From Metabacillus schmidteae (GTDB lineage Bacteria; Bacillota; Bacilli; Bacillales; Bacillaceae): a DNA stretch of 64,000 nt. The position numbers and the translations under genes are program-made. The stretch covers positions 686,001 to 750,000 of the forward strand of contig NZ_CAESCH010000001.1 of NCBI RefSeq assembly GCF_903166545.1, written 5' to 3'. A model generated the notes under the pieces. It made no database searches. It was not told where the DNA came from and saw nothing but the letters and a program-made list of their open reading frames with translations. Shown in pieces: positions 1 through 7,938 of the stretch. Each line of letters begins with the position of its first letter. Within the stretch, counting starts at the first letter, position 1.

Positions 1-408
1 ATCCAAGTGGCAGACATCGTGCCGGGGGACACAATGCATGGTAATTTTGTCCTTACGAATGATGGAACAGTAAATATTAAAGAAATTATTTTACAGTCTT
101 CTTATGAAGTAATTGATAAGGGGATGTCAAATCAGGATGATGATTTAGGAGATTATATAGAAGTAAAGTATTTATATAATGTGAAAAATAGGGAAAGAGT
201 TGTGGTCGAAAAAACGTTATCTGAATTAAAGGATAACCCTCAACAAATTATGAAGGAATTTCCGGTTGGAAGTAATGAAGCAAAGTTTGCCGTTCAATTT
301 CAATTTATAGATAACGGTGAAAATCAAAATCACTTTCAAGAGGATGAATTAATACTTAGTTGGAATTTTGAGGCAACACAAAGAGATGGGGATCCTGATC
401 TGCAATAA
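1..408 (+). CDS. TasA/camelysin-like biofilm fibre protein, 5' end missing
   Basis: The reading frame is open from the first base, so the N-terminus lies outside the window; the 3' end is a TAA. The visible 135 residues contain the stretch VPGDTMHGNFVLTNDGTVNI and a later LSWNFEATQ. This is the beta-sandwich pattern of the TasA/CalY (camelysin) family, secreted proteins that form extracellular amyloid-like fibres in Bacillus biofilms. It is followed at 40 bp by a TapA-like gene and then sipW, the signal peptidase that processes this family, so the three genes are probably one operon. In B. subtilis the order is tapA-sipW-tasA; here the TasA-like gene comes first. The family call is fairly secure. 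Whether it is a true TasA orthologue or a camelysin-type paralogue cannot be told without the N-terminus. Confidence 0.75.
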   Translation: MQVADIVPGDTMHGNFVLTNDGTVNIKEIILQSSYEVIDKGMSNQDDDLGDYIEVKYLYNVKNRERVVVEKTLSELKDNPQQIMKEFPVGSNEAKFAVQFQFIDNGENQNHFQEDELILSWNFEATQRDGDPDLQ

Positions 409-448
409 ATGAGCAACTGAGTTTGAATGAAGTAAGGTGGAGATCGTT

Positions 449-799
449 TTGGAGAGGTACCGCACGATAATAATCATAAAAATAATGCTTATTTGGTATT
501 TACTAATAGTGTCAGTTGGATTTTTAACGACAAGCACTGTTGCATACTACAGTGATCATAAGCCTGCGAGCGGAAGCATGACCATTGGTACTTGGGAAAG
601 TGAAGAAAAGGTACACCAAAAGGAAGATATAACGAATGGAAGTTCAAAAAAAGATAATGAAATGGATAAACAGGTTGCTAAAGCTGAGCAGAAATCAACG
701 TCTTCTCAATTAAATGAAAAAGAAGAAGAGACTATAAAGGATAATTATGAAAAACAAAACGTGCAGTCAGGGAGCGCTGATGAACAGGAAGGAGATTAA
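449..799 (+). CDS. Small TapA-like secreted protein with SipW-type signal region
   Basis: A 116-residue protein with an N-terminal hydrophobic segment (about residues 8-28), followed by TSTVAYYSDHKPASGSMTIG. That stretch resembles the signal and mature-start region of SipW-dependent proteins such as TapA and TasA (AY/FxSD then GxxxxGT). The rest is a highly charged, Lys/Glu-rich, probably disordered tail, much shorter than B. subtilis TapA. The TTG at 449 is preferred because AAGGTGG at 434-440 sits 8 bases before it; a GTG at 437 lies inside that ribosome binding site. The gene ends one base before the preferred sipW start, which suggests translational coupling. The role as a fibre-assembly or anchoring accessory is inferred from context. 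Confidence 0.6.
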   Translation: MERYRTIIIIKIMLIWYLLIVSVGFLTTSTVAYYSDHKPASGSMTIGTWESEEKVHQKEDITNGSSKKDNEMDKQVAKAEQKSTSSQLNEKEEETIKDNYEKQNVQSGSADEQEGD

Positions 800-800
800 G

Positions 801-1358
801 TTGAATTTATTAAAATGGGTGAATCGGATTGTTACAGGGATATTAATTATATTGCTAGTGAGTGTAGCTGGAATTGTGCTGTCCACTAAACTTACGAATG
901 GTGAACCAGAGGTATTTGGTTATCAATTAAAAACGGTTCTATCAGGGTCAATGGAACCTAATATTCAAACAGGATCAATTATTGCTGTGAAGTCAGTTGA
1001 CGAGGATGAACGGGAAAAATTTCAAAAGGGTGATGTGATTACATTTTTAGAAGAGGATAGACTAGTTACCCACCGCATCCTGGAGGTTAAAAAGACAGGC
1101 AGTCATATTCAATATATAACCAAGGGGGATAATAACAATACGCCAGATTCAAACCCTGTTTTAGCTGACAATGTCAAAGCGGCTTACGATGGATTTACTA
1201 TTCCCCATTTGGGTTATTTTATTAATTTTGCTCAGTCTACTAATGGGAGTTTTTTATTTATGATCTTACCTGGAATCTTGTTACTGGGGTACTCTATATT
1301 GACTATATGGAAAACATTGAGGCAGTTAGAAGATGAATATAAAAAAACCCCAATCTAA
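801..1358 (+). CDS. sipW: Signal peptidase I, SipW (ER type)
   Basis: A membrane signal peptidase that removes the signal peptides of TasA/TapA-type proteins. The 185-residue protein has an N-terminal membrane segment (about 8-27), the catalytic serine box LSGSMEP (Ser50), and THRIL with His91 where most bacterial type I signal peptidases have Lys. This Ser-His arrangement marks the ER-type/SipW group. A C-terminal membrane segment follows (about 148-168). The TTG start at 801 is chosen because AAGGAG at 789-794 lies 6 bases upstream and the preceding gene stops at 799; an in-frame ATG at 780 would overlap the upstream gene and lacks such a site. The stop codon lies inside the left arm of a terminator hairpin. 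Confidence 0.88.
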   Translation: MNLLKWVNRIVTGILIILLVSVAGIVLSTKLTNGEPEVFGYQLKTVLSGSMEPNIQTGSIIAVKSVDEDEREKFQKGDVITFLEEDRLVTHRILEVKKTGSHIQYITKGDNNNTPDSNPVLADNVKAAYDGFTIPHLGYFINFAQSTNGSFLFMILPGILLLGYSILTIWKTLRQLEDEYKKTPI

Positions 1359-1375
1359 ATATTAGATTGGGGTTT
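1345..1375 (+). terminator. Hairpin terminator after sipW
   Basis: A 14-bp perfect stem (arms 1345-1358 and 1362-1375, AAACCCCAATCTAA type) with a 3-base loop. The left arm contains the sipW stop codon. Only three T follow in series, so it may be weak. An almost identical hairpin occurs at 1534-1564. Confidence 0.7.
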
Positions 1376-1408
1376 CACCTTGTAGACAAAGTAAAATTTC
1401 TAGCCCCT

Positions 1409-1533
1409 CAGACTGATTGCTAACGCTTGCCTTTCGAGGCACGAAGACTTGTGAGGAGCGGAGTTACCGGGATTGGTAATGAGCACCGCAGCAAGGTGAG
1501 TAACGAAGAAAGCGAGCGTTTGTCAACAGTCTG
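1409..1533. repeat. Imperfect palindromic repeat element, about 125 bp
   Basis: The element begins CAGACTG (1409-1415) and ends CAGTCTG (1527-1533). The flanking arms also match imperfectly: GCTAACGCTTGCCTTTCG on the left against CGAAGAAAGCGAGCGTTTG on the right. It is richer in G+C than its surroundings and has no convincing ORF. It lies between two copies of the same terminator-like hairpin. This looks like a non-coding repetitive element (MITE- or REP-like) that could fold as a long cruciform or RNA hairpin. Family identity is not known to me. Confidence 0.55.
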
Positions 1534-1566
1534 AAACCCCAATCTAAATATAAGATTGGGGTTTTG
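1534..1566 (+). terminator. Second copy of the sipW terminator hairpin
   Basis: Arms 1534-1545 and 1553-1564 (AAACCCCAATCT type) followed by TTTT. The sequence is nearly identical to the hairpin at 1345-1375, with the palindromic element between them. It would stop any transcription that passes the first hairpin. Confidence 0.65.
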
Positions 1567-1726
1567 CGGTTAGGAAACTATGAATAAAAAATAAAAGCTC
1601 TTTAGCTGGTTTAATTATGGACATCCACTCGGCTATTCCAAGAATTTACACTTATTTCTATAATATAATGTATAATTTAACTATCCTGTTAACGAACTAG
1701 GAAAATCTTTTTCTAGGAGATTTAAG

Positions 1727-2416
1727 ATGAAATTAGATTGCTTGATTGTTGATGATGAGCTTGCTTTAGCTGAAACAACTTGTGAGTATTTTAATATGTT
1801 TGAAGTCAAAACGGCTTTTGTGACAAGTGCGGAAGAGTGTGAACATTTTCTGGAGGAACACAAACCATCATTGATTCTTCTTGATATTAATCTTGGGGAT
1901 TCTTCCGGATTTGAATTATGTAAAAAATTGCGCCGCACAACACAGGTTCCGATTATATTTATAAGTGCCCGCTCCAGTGATGACGATGTTTTGATTGCAC
2001 TAAATATTGGTGGAGATGATTACATTCAAAAGCCCTATACATTAAGTATCTTACTGGCAAAAGTAAAAGCAGTACTCAAAAGAGTTGGAAGTGGTTCTAG
2101 CAACCAACAAGAAATGCTTGAGTTTGGACAGATCCATATTGACACAAAGCTGCACCGTGTACGAGTAAATGGTACTGTTATTCAATTAAAAGCAATGGAA
2201 TATAAACTTCTGTCTTATTTGGTAAAGAATAAAAATCGAATTATCACAAAAGATGAACTGTTTCAAAATGTTTGGGGAGATTCTTTTGTAGGAGATGGAA
2301 CCCTAAATGTACATATTCGGCATTTACGTGAAAAAATTGAAAATAATCCAAAGAACCCGCAATTAATTAAAACCATATGGGGAACCGGATATGTTTTAGA
2401 GGATAGCAACCAATGA
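1727..2416 (+). CDS. OmpR-family response regulator
   Basis: A 229-residue DNA-binding response regulator. The receiver domain (about 4-115) has the acidic pair in IVDDE, the phospho-acceptor Asp53 in LILLDINLGD, and the conserved Lys in QKPYT. The C-terminal winged-helix domain (about 130-226) has the typical MEYKLLSYLVKN and GTLNVHIRHLREKI stretches. The ATG at 1727 follows TAGGAG. It overlaps the next gene by ATGA, so regulator and kinase are translated as a pair. The ABC transporter downstream is the likely target, as in bacitracin- and peptide-sensing modules, although a terminator and a repeat separate them. The inducing signal is unknown. Confidence 0.9.
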   Translation: MKLDCLIVDDELALAETTCEYFNMFEVKTAFVTSAEECEHFLEEHKPSLILLDINLGDSSGFELCKKLRRTTQVPIIFISARSSDDDVLIALNIGGDDYIQKPYTLSILLAKVKAVLKRVGSGSSNQQEMLEFGQIHIDTKLHRVRVNGTVIQLKAMEYKLLSYLVKNKNRIITKDELFQNVWGDSFVGDGTLNVHIRHLREKIENNPKNPQLIKTIWGTGYVLEDSNQ

Positions 2417-3678
2417 GATTGAAATTACTAATTGTAACAATTCTGGTTGCTTTTAGTGCAAGTATTGTTCTCTCCGTTATTGTTATTACAAATAAACATA
2501 TAGTAGAAGTAGACCTTGTTGCCATAAATGACGTAGTTAAAATGGTCGAGAAAAATTGGGGACAAATTAGTGAAGAAACGTTTAAAGACAGTGATATAAA
2601 ACAACCGTTTTCTATTATTGATCATTCGGGAAACTTGATTTATCAAACACCAGGTAATCATTTTATCGATTTATATGAGTCCATTAAAAATAAAGATACA
2701 ATTATAGATTTGAAGCAAAATAATGAGATTACAGGGAAAATAATTATCTACAATAACGAGCAGGAAATCGTGCAACAAATGAAAACTGAACTGGTCATAT
2801 CCGTAAGTTTGATATTGGGTATATTAATGATCGCTAGTATTCTTTATATTCTTTATCTATATAGAACGATTTTAAAGCCGTTTCAGCAGCTTCAACATTT
2901 TGCAGCGAATGTGGCTAGAGGTAATTTGGATATTCCTTTGAATATGGATAAGAATAATAACTTTGGTGCGTTCACGGAAAGTTTTGATTTATTGCGTGAT
3001 GAACTAGGGAGTGCGCGCCAAAGAGAATATGAATCCAATCGTAGTAAGAAAGAGCTTGTGGCCACTTTAAGTCATGATATTAAAACACCAGTCGCTTCGA
3101 TCAAAGCGATTAGCGAATTAATGCTCATGCAGGCAAAAGACGATAAGGTGATAAAGCAAGTAAATACTATCTTCTCGAAAGCAGAGCAAATTGATTTACT
3201 TGTTACGGATATGTTTCATGCTACATTAGAAGAACTGCAACAATTAAAATTAGCGGTAACCGAAGTGTCGAGCAAAGTACTTGATGATATGATTGAGAAT
3301 GTTAATTATAATGATCAAATTGTCTATGATCCAATTCCACAATGTATGATTTTAACGGATCCTTTACGTATTCAGCAGGTAATAGACAATATTATAAGTA
3401 ATTCATATAAATATGCAGGCACAAAGATCACGATTAAGTCTCAAATCTATCAGGATTTTCTTGAACTTCATATCATAGACTACGGATTAGGAATTAGTGA
3501 AGAAGAATTACCTCTGCTGTTCAATAAATATTATCGAGGGAAAAATGTGAAAGGCATGAATGGTTCAGGACTTGGGCTATATATTTCAAAGTACTTCATG
3601 GAAAATATGCATGGCCAAATTAGCTGTTACAACCGAAAAGATGGTTTTACAGTAGTCTTGAAAAACAAGCTAGCTTAA
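2413..3678 (+). CDS. Sensor histidine kinase, partner of the upstream regulator
   Basis: A 421-residue membrane kinase. Membrane segment 1 (about 5-25) is followed by an extracytoplasmic loop of about 100 residues, membrane segment 2 (about 128-150), a HAMP-like region, a HisKA domain with the phospho-acceptor His221 in ATLSHDIKTP, and a HATPase domain with DNIISNSYKYAG (N box) and GSGLGLYIS (G box). The size of the loop distinguishes it from the short-loop BceS kinases. Its start overlaps the regulator stop by 4 bases. A terminator follows 60 bases after its stop. Confidence 0.9.
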   Translation: MRLKLLIVTILVAFSASIVLSVIVITNKHIVEVDLVAINDVVKMVEKNWGQISEETFKDSDIKQPFSIIDHSGNLIYQTPGNHFIDLYESIKNKDTIIDLKQNNEITGKIIIYNNEQEIVQQMKTELVISVSLILGILMIASILYILYLYRTILKPFQQLQHFAANVARGNLDIPLNMDKNNNFGAFTESFDLLRDELGSARQREYESNRSKKELVATLSHDIKTPVASIKAISELMLMQAKDDKVIKQVNTIFSKAEQIDLLVTDMFHATLEELQQLKLAVTEVSSKVLDDMIENVNYNDQIVYDPIPQCMILTDPLRIQQVIDNIISNSYKYAGTKITIKSQIYQDFLELHIIDYGLGISEEELPLLFNKYYRGKNVKGMNGSGLGLYISKYFMENMHGQISCYNRKDGFTVVLKNKLA

Positions 3679-3737
3679 ATTTAAGAATTGGTTAAGAATT
3701 GCACAAAGATTTAATAAGAACTCATTTTGTATGATAA

Positions 3738-3766
3738 GACTGTAAGCTTCTTTACAGTCTTTTTTC
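3738..3766 (+). terminator. Rho-independent terminator after the two-component operon
   Basis: Stem GACTGTAA (3738-3745) against TTACAGTC (3752-3759), a short loop, then six T. It separates the kinase gene from the ABC transporter genes. Confidence 0.85.
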
Positions 3767-3779
3767 TATTTTTAAAAAA

Positions 3780-4010
3780 AGGTTGTTTCCTAAAAGATTG
3801 TTGCTTTTGAATAATATTTAAACTCTATAGTGGAATGGAGCGGAAGACACTCGACTCCTGCGGGAAGTGAGGAAAGGGCGAGACCCCGCAGGCGAAGCTG
3901 AGGAGGCTCGGCTTCCTCCCCGGTGCATCGAGTGTCTGCAGCGCAATGGAACGAACTAATTTTCAACTATAACACTGCATTAAAAACAACAAAGTATGCG
4001 AAAACAGCCT
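3780..4010. repeat. MITE-like palindromic repeat, copy 1
   Basis: Terminal inverted repeats of 24 bases (3780-3803 and 3987-4010) match at about 17 positions. Inside lies a second pair of arms around AGACACTCGA (about 3845-3854) and TCGAGTGTCT (about 3928-3937), and a GC-rich core with CTGCGGG and CCCCGCAGG. I recognise the core as a repeat scattered through many Bacillaceae genomes; its function is unknown to me. It has no ORF. The right end lies 34 bases before the start codon of the ABC ATPase. A diverged second copy is at 7656-7902. Confidence 0.75.
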
Positions 4011-4044
4011 AAAAAACTTGAAATAAAGGGAGTTGCCAACAAAT

Positions 4045-4806
4045 ATGACAAAAACAATTATTAGAACGGAGAAACTGTGTAAAACCTTCTCCAGCGGTGG
4101 AATTCAGCAGCATGTTTTAAAAAACATGGATATCAGTTTAGTCGAAGGGGATTTTACCATCATAATGGGGAGTTCAGGATCTGGGAAATCCACTCTCCTT
4201 TACGCCATTAGTGGGATGGATAAACCAACATTAGGTGAAATTGACTTTGATGGGAAAAATATATCTAAATTAAACAACGATCAACTAGCGATTTTTAGAA
4301 GAAATCATTGTGGATTTGTCTTTCAACAAATTTATTTACTGGACAATATGAGCGTACTTGATAATGTGCTGGCAAGTGGTCTCTTAGTAAATAAAAATAA
4401 GGGGGAACTCGTTAAAAAGGCGAAAGACCTATTACTAAAAGTAGAAATCGAAGAAAGCTCTTGGTCCAAATTTCCAACACAGCTTTCCGGTGGTGAGGCA
4501 CAACGAGTTGGGATTGTTAGAGCGATCATGAACAGCCCAAAAGTAGTATTTGCAGATGAACCAACTGGAGCGCTAAACTCCTCATCAAGTGATCGAGTTT
4601 TAGATGTATTTACGAATGTAAATCATAATGGGCAAAGTATTGTTTTGGTAACTCATGATGTGAAAACTGCATTGCGGGGAAATCGAGTCATCTATTTGAA
4701 AGATGGCATCATTTGCGGTGACTTGCAGCTAGGTGTCTACAGTGAGAATGAGAATGTTGAGCGCCATGAAAAGCTCAAACACTTCCTTGCGGAAATGGGG
4801 TGGTAA
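4045..4806 (+). CDS. ABC transporter ATP-binding protein (MacB/LolD type)
   Basis: A 253-residue ATPase with the Walker A motif GSSGSGKST, Q-loop FVFQQIYLLDNMSVLDNV, signature LSGGEAQRVG, Walker B VVFADEPTGAL and the H-loop in LVTHD. This order and the LLDNMSVLDNV stretch are typical of the MacB/LolD/FtsE-like subfamily that works with FtsX-type permeases in peptide efflux or cell-envelope stress response. The ATG at 4045 is preferred over TTG 4033, because AAAGGGAG at 4025-4032 touches the TTG directly. The permease gene starts 10 bases downstream. Neighbouring two-component genes suggest peptide or antibiotic resistance, which is inference. Confidence 0.9.
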   Translation: MTKTIIRTEKLCKTFSSGGIQQHVLKNMDISLVEGDFTIIMGSSGSGKSTLLYAISGMDKPTLGEIDFDGKNISKLNNDQLAIFRRNHCGFVFQQIYLLDNMSVLDNVLASGLLVNKNKGELVKKAKDLLLKVEIEESSWSKFPTQLSGGEAQRVGIVRAIMNSPKVVFADEPTGALNSSSSDRVLDVFTNVNHNGQSIVLVTHDVKTALRGNRVIYLKDGIICGDLQLGVYSENENVERHEKLKHFLAEMGW

Positions 4807-4816
4807 GGTGAAGATA

Positions 4817-7153
4817 ATGAATCTGGCTATGGCGAACATTAGAAAAAGTAAATCTGCTACGGTTTCATTATTTATCTTTATTTTAATTGCTTCGCTTTTA
4901 CTTAATATAGGACTAATGGTTATTACTCAATTAAGTACATTTTTTGATCAAAAAAACGAACAATTACATGACTCGCATGCCACATTTGTCATGGATCAGG
5001 ATAGTTATCAACCAGCATATGGGGAGTTTTTAGAAGACTATCCCGGGGTAATTGAGACAGAAGTAGAAAATGTTATCCATATGGACATTGCTAATATTAA
5101 ATTTGGGAATGGTGAATTAACTAGTGGTGCGGTTATTTTTAATGCCGATGCAAAGCGTACAATTGGACCGTTAAATTTGATTGAAAAACTAAATAAATCA
5201 AGCAACAATGATATTTTTGTTCCTTACAGTTTTAAAACAAATGGGGGGTATAAGCTAGGGGATCACATTACCCTCACATATCGGGATCAGGACTATGAAT
5301 ATCGAATTTCCGGATTCTTTGAAACTACGATGATGGGGACGAATAATGTTGGAGTTATGAAATTTATGTTACCTGAAAACACCTACCAGAAATTAAAAGA
5401 AGAGTTAGATAATCGATCAAAAGCGTCGATATTATCTGCCATTATGGAAGATAAAACACAATCTTCGAAGCTAAACAATGATTTCATACAGGAAGTTCAG
5501 CAATCACAAGTAAATAATACAGCTTCTTATATTATGGGATTAGATATAGAATTAGTGAAAAATGTAAGTACCTTGACCATTAACTTTATAGCTACTATAT
5601 TAGTAGCATTTGCAGCCATTATCGTCCTTGTATCATTAATTGTCATTCGATTCCGAGTTTCAAATAGCATAGAAGATGGAATGGCCAATATCGGAATTCT
5701 GAAGGCAATTGGCTATACAAGTTGGCAAATTCTCTTATCTATTATTCTGCAGTTTATCTTCATCGTTCTTTGTGCGAGTGGTGCAGGAATTGCCTTGTCA
5801 TATGTACTAATGCCATTGTTTGGAGGTATTATTTCATCCTTTTCGGGTTTAATATGGGTTCAAAGATTTGATATCATCATCAATTTAGTTAGTATCATCA
5901 TTGTTGTTTTTTGTGTTGTTATCGTTACCTTGCTATCTGCCTTTCGTGTTCGTAAAATTCTGCCTGTTTCAGCACTTCGTGGAGGTATTCAAACTCACAG
6001 CTTTAGGAAAAATCACTTTCCTTTGGAGAAAGCGAGAGGTGGCCTTCATTTCTTACTTTCAATGAAATCGATGCTTGTAAATGCAAAACAAAATATGATG
6101 ATTCTTTTCATTATTGTTGCAATCACTTTTGCTTCCGTCTTTTCAGCAGTATTGTATTACAACATTGCTTCCGACAAAACCGCATTTGTTAACTTATTCG
6201 GCTCAGAACCGGCAAATGTAATGGTTACTGTTATGCCTGATGCAGATGTAAGAAAACTCTTAAGTGACATTGAACAAATGGATCATGTAAGGAAGGTCAA
6301 TATATTCGACTTAATCGAAACAAAAATTGATGATCAAACCGTATATACAAACGTTACAGATCATTATAATCAATTAGAAAATAATATTGTCTATGAAGGG
6401 CGGCAACCAAAGCATGAAAATGAAATATCCATCTCATGGGTTGTATCAAGTAGAATCAATAAAGGAATTGGTGATACAGTTGAGGTCGCATATGGAAATG
6501 AAACAAGCAGGTATTTGGTTACTGGTCTAAGTCAATCGATTGGTAACTTGGGGCAGGTAGCCGCGGTAACAATGGATGGAATTCAACAGTTACAACCAGA
6601 CTATAAAGCTACGTCTCTTTATGTTTATTTAGATGGTATATCGAACAATGACTTTATTGAAATTGCCCAGAATCAATACGGGGGTTCAATAGTTGAAATG
6701 TTAGATATTGATGAAAATATCGCGAGCCAAACAGGTATGTATACAGCTGCTGTGTTTGCAGTTATGATGATGGTCCTGACCATTACAGTTTTAGTTGTTG
6801 TGATGATTTTGTATCTGGTTATTAAGACGATGATTATTAAACGCAATAAAGAATTTGGGGTCATGAGAGCAATCGGTTATTCAACGTTTCAACTGATGAA
6901 TCAAATATCTATCAGTTTTCTACCTGTGATCATTACAGGTGTTGCAATTGGTGGTGTGCTGGGATTTTATTTCACTAACCCTATGCTCTCCGTTTTACTA
7001 TCAAGCGCAGGTGTTAAACGTTTGGATTTTATTATTCATTTACCAATTATTCTAATGCCTTGTGCAGGCATCCTTATTTTAGCCTATATTGTCTCGATGT
7101 TGGTATCTCGTAGAATCAAGAAAATTTCTGCTTATGGTTTAATTACAGAATAG
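4817..7153 (+). CDS. ABC transporter permease with two FtsX domains
   Basis: A 778-residue membrane protein and partner of the preceding ATPase. It is built as two similar halves: a membrane segment at about 17-38, a large extracytoplasmic domain, and three membrane helices at about 255-390 in an FtsX domain (GILKAIGYTSWQILLS); then a further helix at about 430-450, a second soluble domain, and three helices at about 645-770 in a second FtsX domain (GVMRAIGYSTFQLMNQ). The duplicated layout fits MacB/FtsX-like exporters or envelope transporters and differs from 10-helix BceB. The ATG at 4817 has AAGGTGA just upstream; GTG 4808 is an alternative. Confidence 0.87.
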   Translation: MNLAMANIRKSKSATVSLFIFILIASLLLNIGLMVITQLSTFFDQKNEQLHDSHATFVMDQDSYQPAYGEFLEDYPGVIETEVENVIHMDIANIKFGNGELTSGAVIFNADAKRTIGPLNLIEKLNKSSNNDIFVPYSFKTNGGYKLGDHITLTYRDQDYEYRISGFFETTMMGTNNVGVMKFMLPENTYQKLKEELDNRSKASILSAIMEDKTQSSKLNNDFIQEVQQSQVNNTASYIMGLDIELVKNVSTLTINFIATILVAFAAIIVLVSLIVIRFRVSNSIEDGMANIGILKAIGYTSWQILLSIILQFIFIVLCASGAGIALSYVLMPLFGGIISSFSGLIWVQRFDIIINLVSIIIVVFCVVIVTLLSAFRVRKILPVSALRGGIQTHSFRKNHFPLEKARGGLHFLLSMKSMLVNAKQNMMILFIIVAITFASVFSAVLYYNIASDKTAFVNLFGSEPANVMVTVMPDADVRKLLSDIEQMDHVRKVNIFDLIETKIDDQTVYTNVTDHYNQLENNIVYEGRQPKHENEISISWVVSSRINKGIGDTVEVAYGNETSRYLVTGLSQSIGNLGQVAAVTMDGIQQLQPDYKATSLYVYLDGISNNDFIEIAQNQYGGSIVEMLDIDENIASQTGMYTAAVFAVMMMVLTITVLVVVMILYLVIKTMIIKRNKEFGVMRAIGYSTFQLMNQISISFLPVIITGVAIGGVLGFYFTNPMLSVLLSSAGVKRLDFIIHLPIILMPCAGILILAYIVSMLVSRRIKKISAYGLITE

Positions 7154-7160
7154 TGGTAAA

Positions 7161-7211
7161 GGGGCGGTTCTATGTTTCAATTTCGAAGATGAAACATAAG
7201 AACCGTCCCTC
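7161..7211. repeat. Stem-loop repeat GGGCGGTTCT...AGAACCGTCCC
   Basis: A long hairpin: GGGGCGGTTCTATGTTTCA on the left pairs with TGAAACATAAGAACCGTCCC on the right, loop about 10 bases. It lies 8 bases after the permease stop. I know similar GGGACGGTTCT hairpins from intergenic regions of other bacilli. It may end or protect the ABC transcript, but there is no good T-run. Confidence 0.6.
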
Positions 7212-7655
7212 CATTTTTATATATATTCATAGGAAGTGTCTTGTAATCTGAGGTACTGTTTATTACTATTTTTTGCTGTTAAAAGGGTAATCAGAAGCTA
7301 TTAAAGTCGAAGAGGACTTTTAAAATTGAGCGTAGTTTGTGTAGTCGAAATCATTATGGATTGAATCCAATTTGTATTTAAAGCAGTTTAAAGCAGAAAA
7401 AACATTCGATTTATGGTAAAATAAATTAGTCAAGTAATATTTGTCGACAAATGTAGGATTTTTTTAATGTAGAGTGTTAAGGATTTTAGAATAAATTATT
7501 CTAGTAAACATGTAAGGCAAATCCTATCACACTATGTGTCTTGCTTCATTTTCGGCAAATCAGACAGCAAAAAAATAAAAAGGAAAGGAATTTTGTTATA
7601 GGGTAGTTTTCGTCATGATTTGTAATCAGAATTGCTTAGAGAAATTACTTTGATG
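7212..7655. other. Intergenic stretch without a recognised gene
   Basis: AT-rich sequence with no supported ORF. Visible features are a perfect 14-bp palindrome ATTTGTCGACAAAT (about 7440-7453), a short direct repeat AAGCAGTTTAAAGCAG (about 7381-7396) and the string ATTCTAGTA (about 7498-7506), which recurs upstream of other genes in the window. I could not place a convincing promoter. Confidence 0.4.
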
Positions 7656-7902
7656 AAAGTACTTTTCTTGAAGATTTGTTGTTTTTTAATAAGTTCTTTG
7701 AACAAATAATTATCCGGTTGATTTGAATAGATAGAACAAGCCTACTATGAAATTGGTGAAACAGGTTATATATGTATGTGATGTGGTGAGCACATCGGTG
7801 GAGACAAACATACTAGAACTTGAACTAATATTCTCAACATTTATAACAAAAAACTTAAAACAAATACTTATTACAAAGCAACAAAGTTTGTGAAAACAGC
7901 CT
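7656..7902. repeat. MITE-like palindromic repeat, diverged copy 2
   Basis: The right terminal repeat (7879-7902) matches copy 1 (3987-4010) at 22 of 24 bases. The left end (7656-7681) resembles the left end of copy 1, with matching AAGATT, GTTG and TTTT blocks. Inner sequence such as GAACTTGAACTAATATTC also aligns with GAACGAACTAATTTTC of copy 1, but the GC-rich core has decayed. As in copy 1, the right end lies about 36 bases before a start codon in the same orientation. Confidence 0.55.
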
Positions 7903-7938
7903 TGATAAAAGATTCCTTTAAGAAGAAAGGAACATTCG

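Noticed and set aside
7440..7453. Palindrome ATTTGTCGACAAAT as a possible LexA or other operator
   Set aside because: It does not match the Bacillus LexA consensus (CGAAC-N4-GTTCG) and is 485 bases from the next gene.
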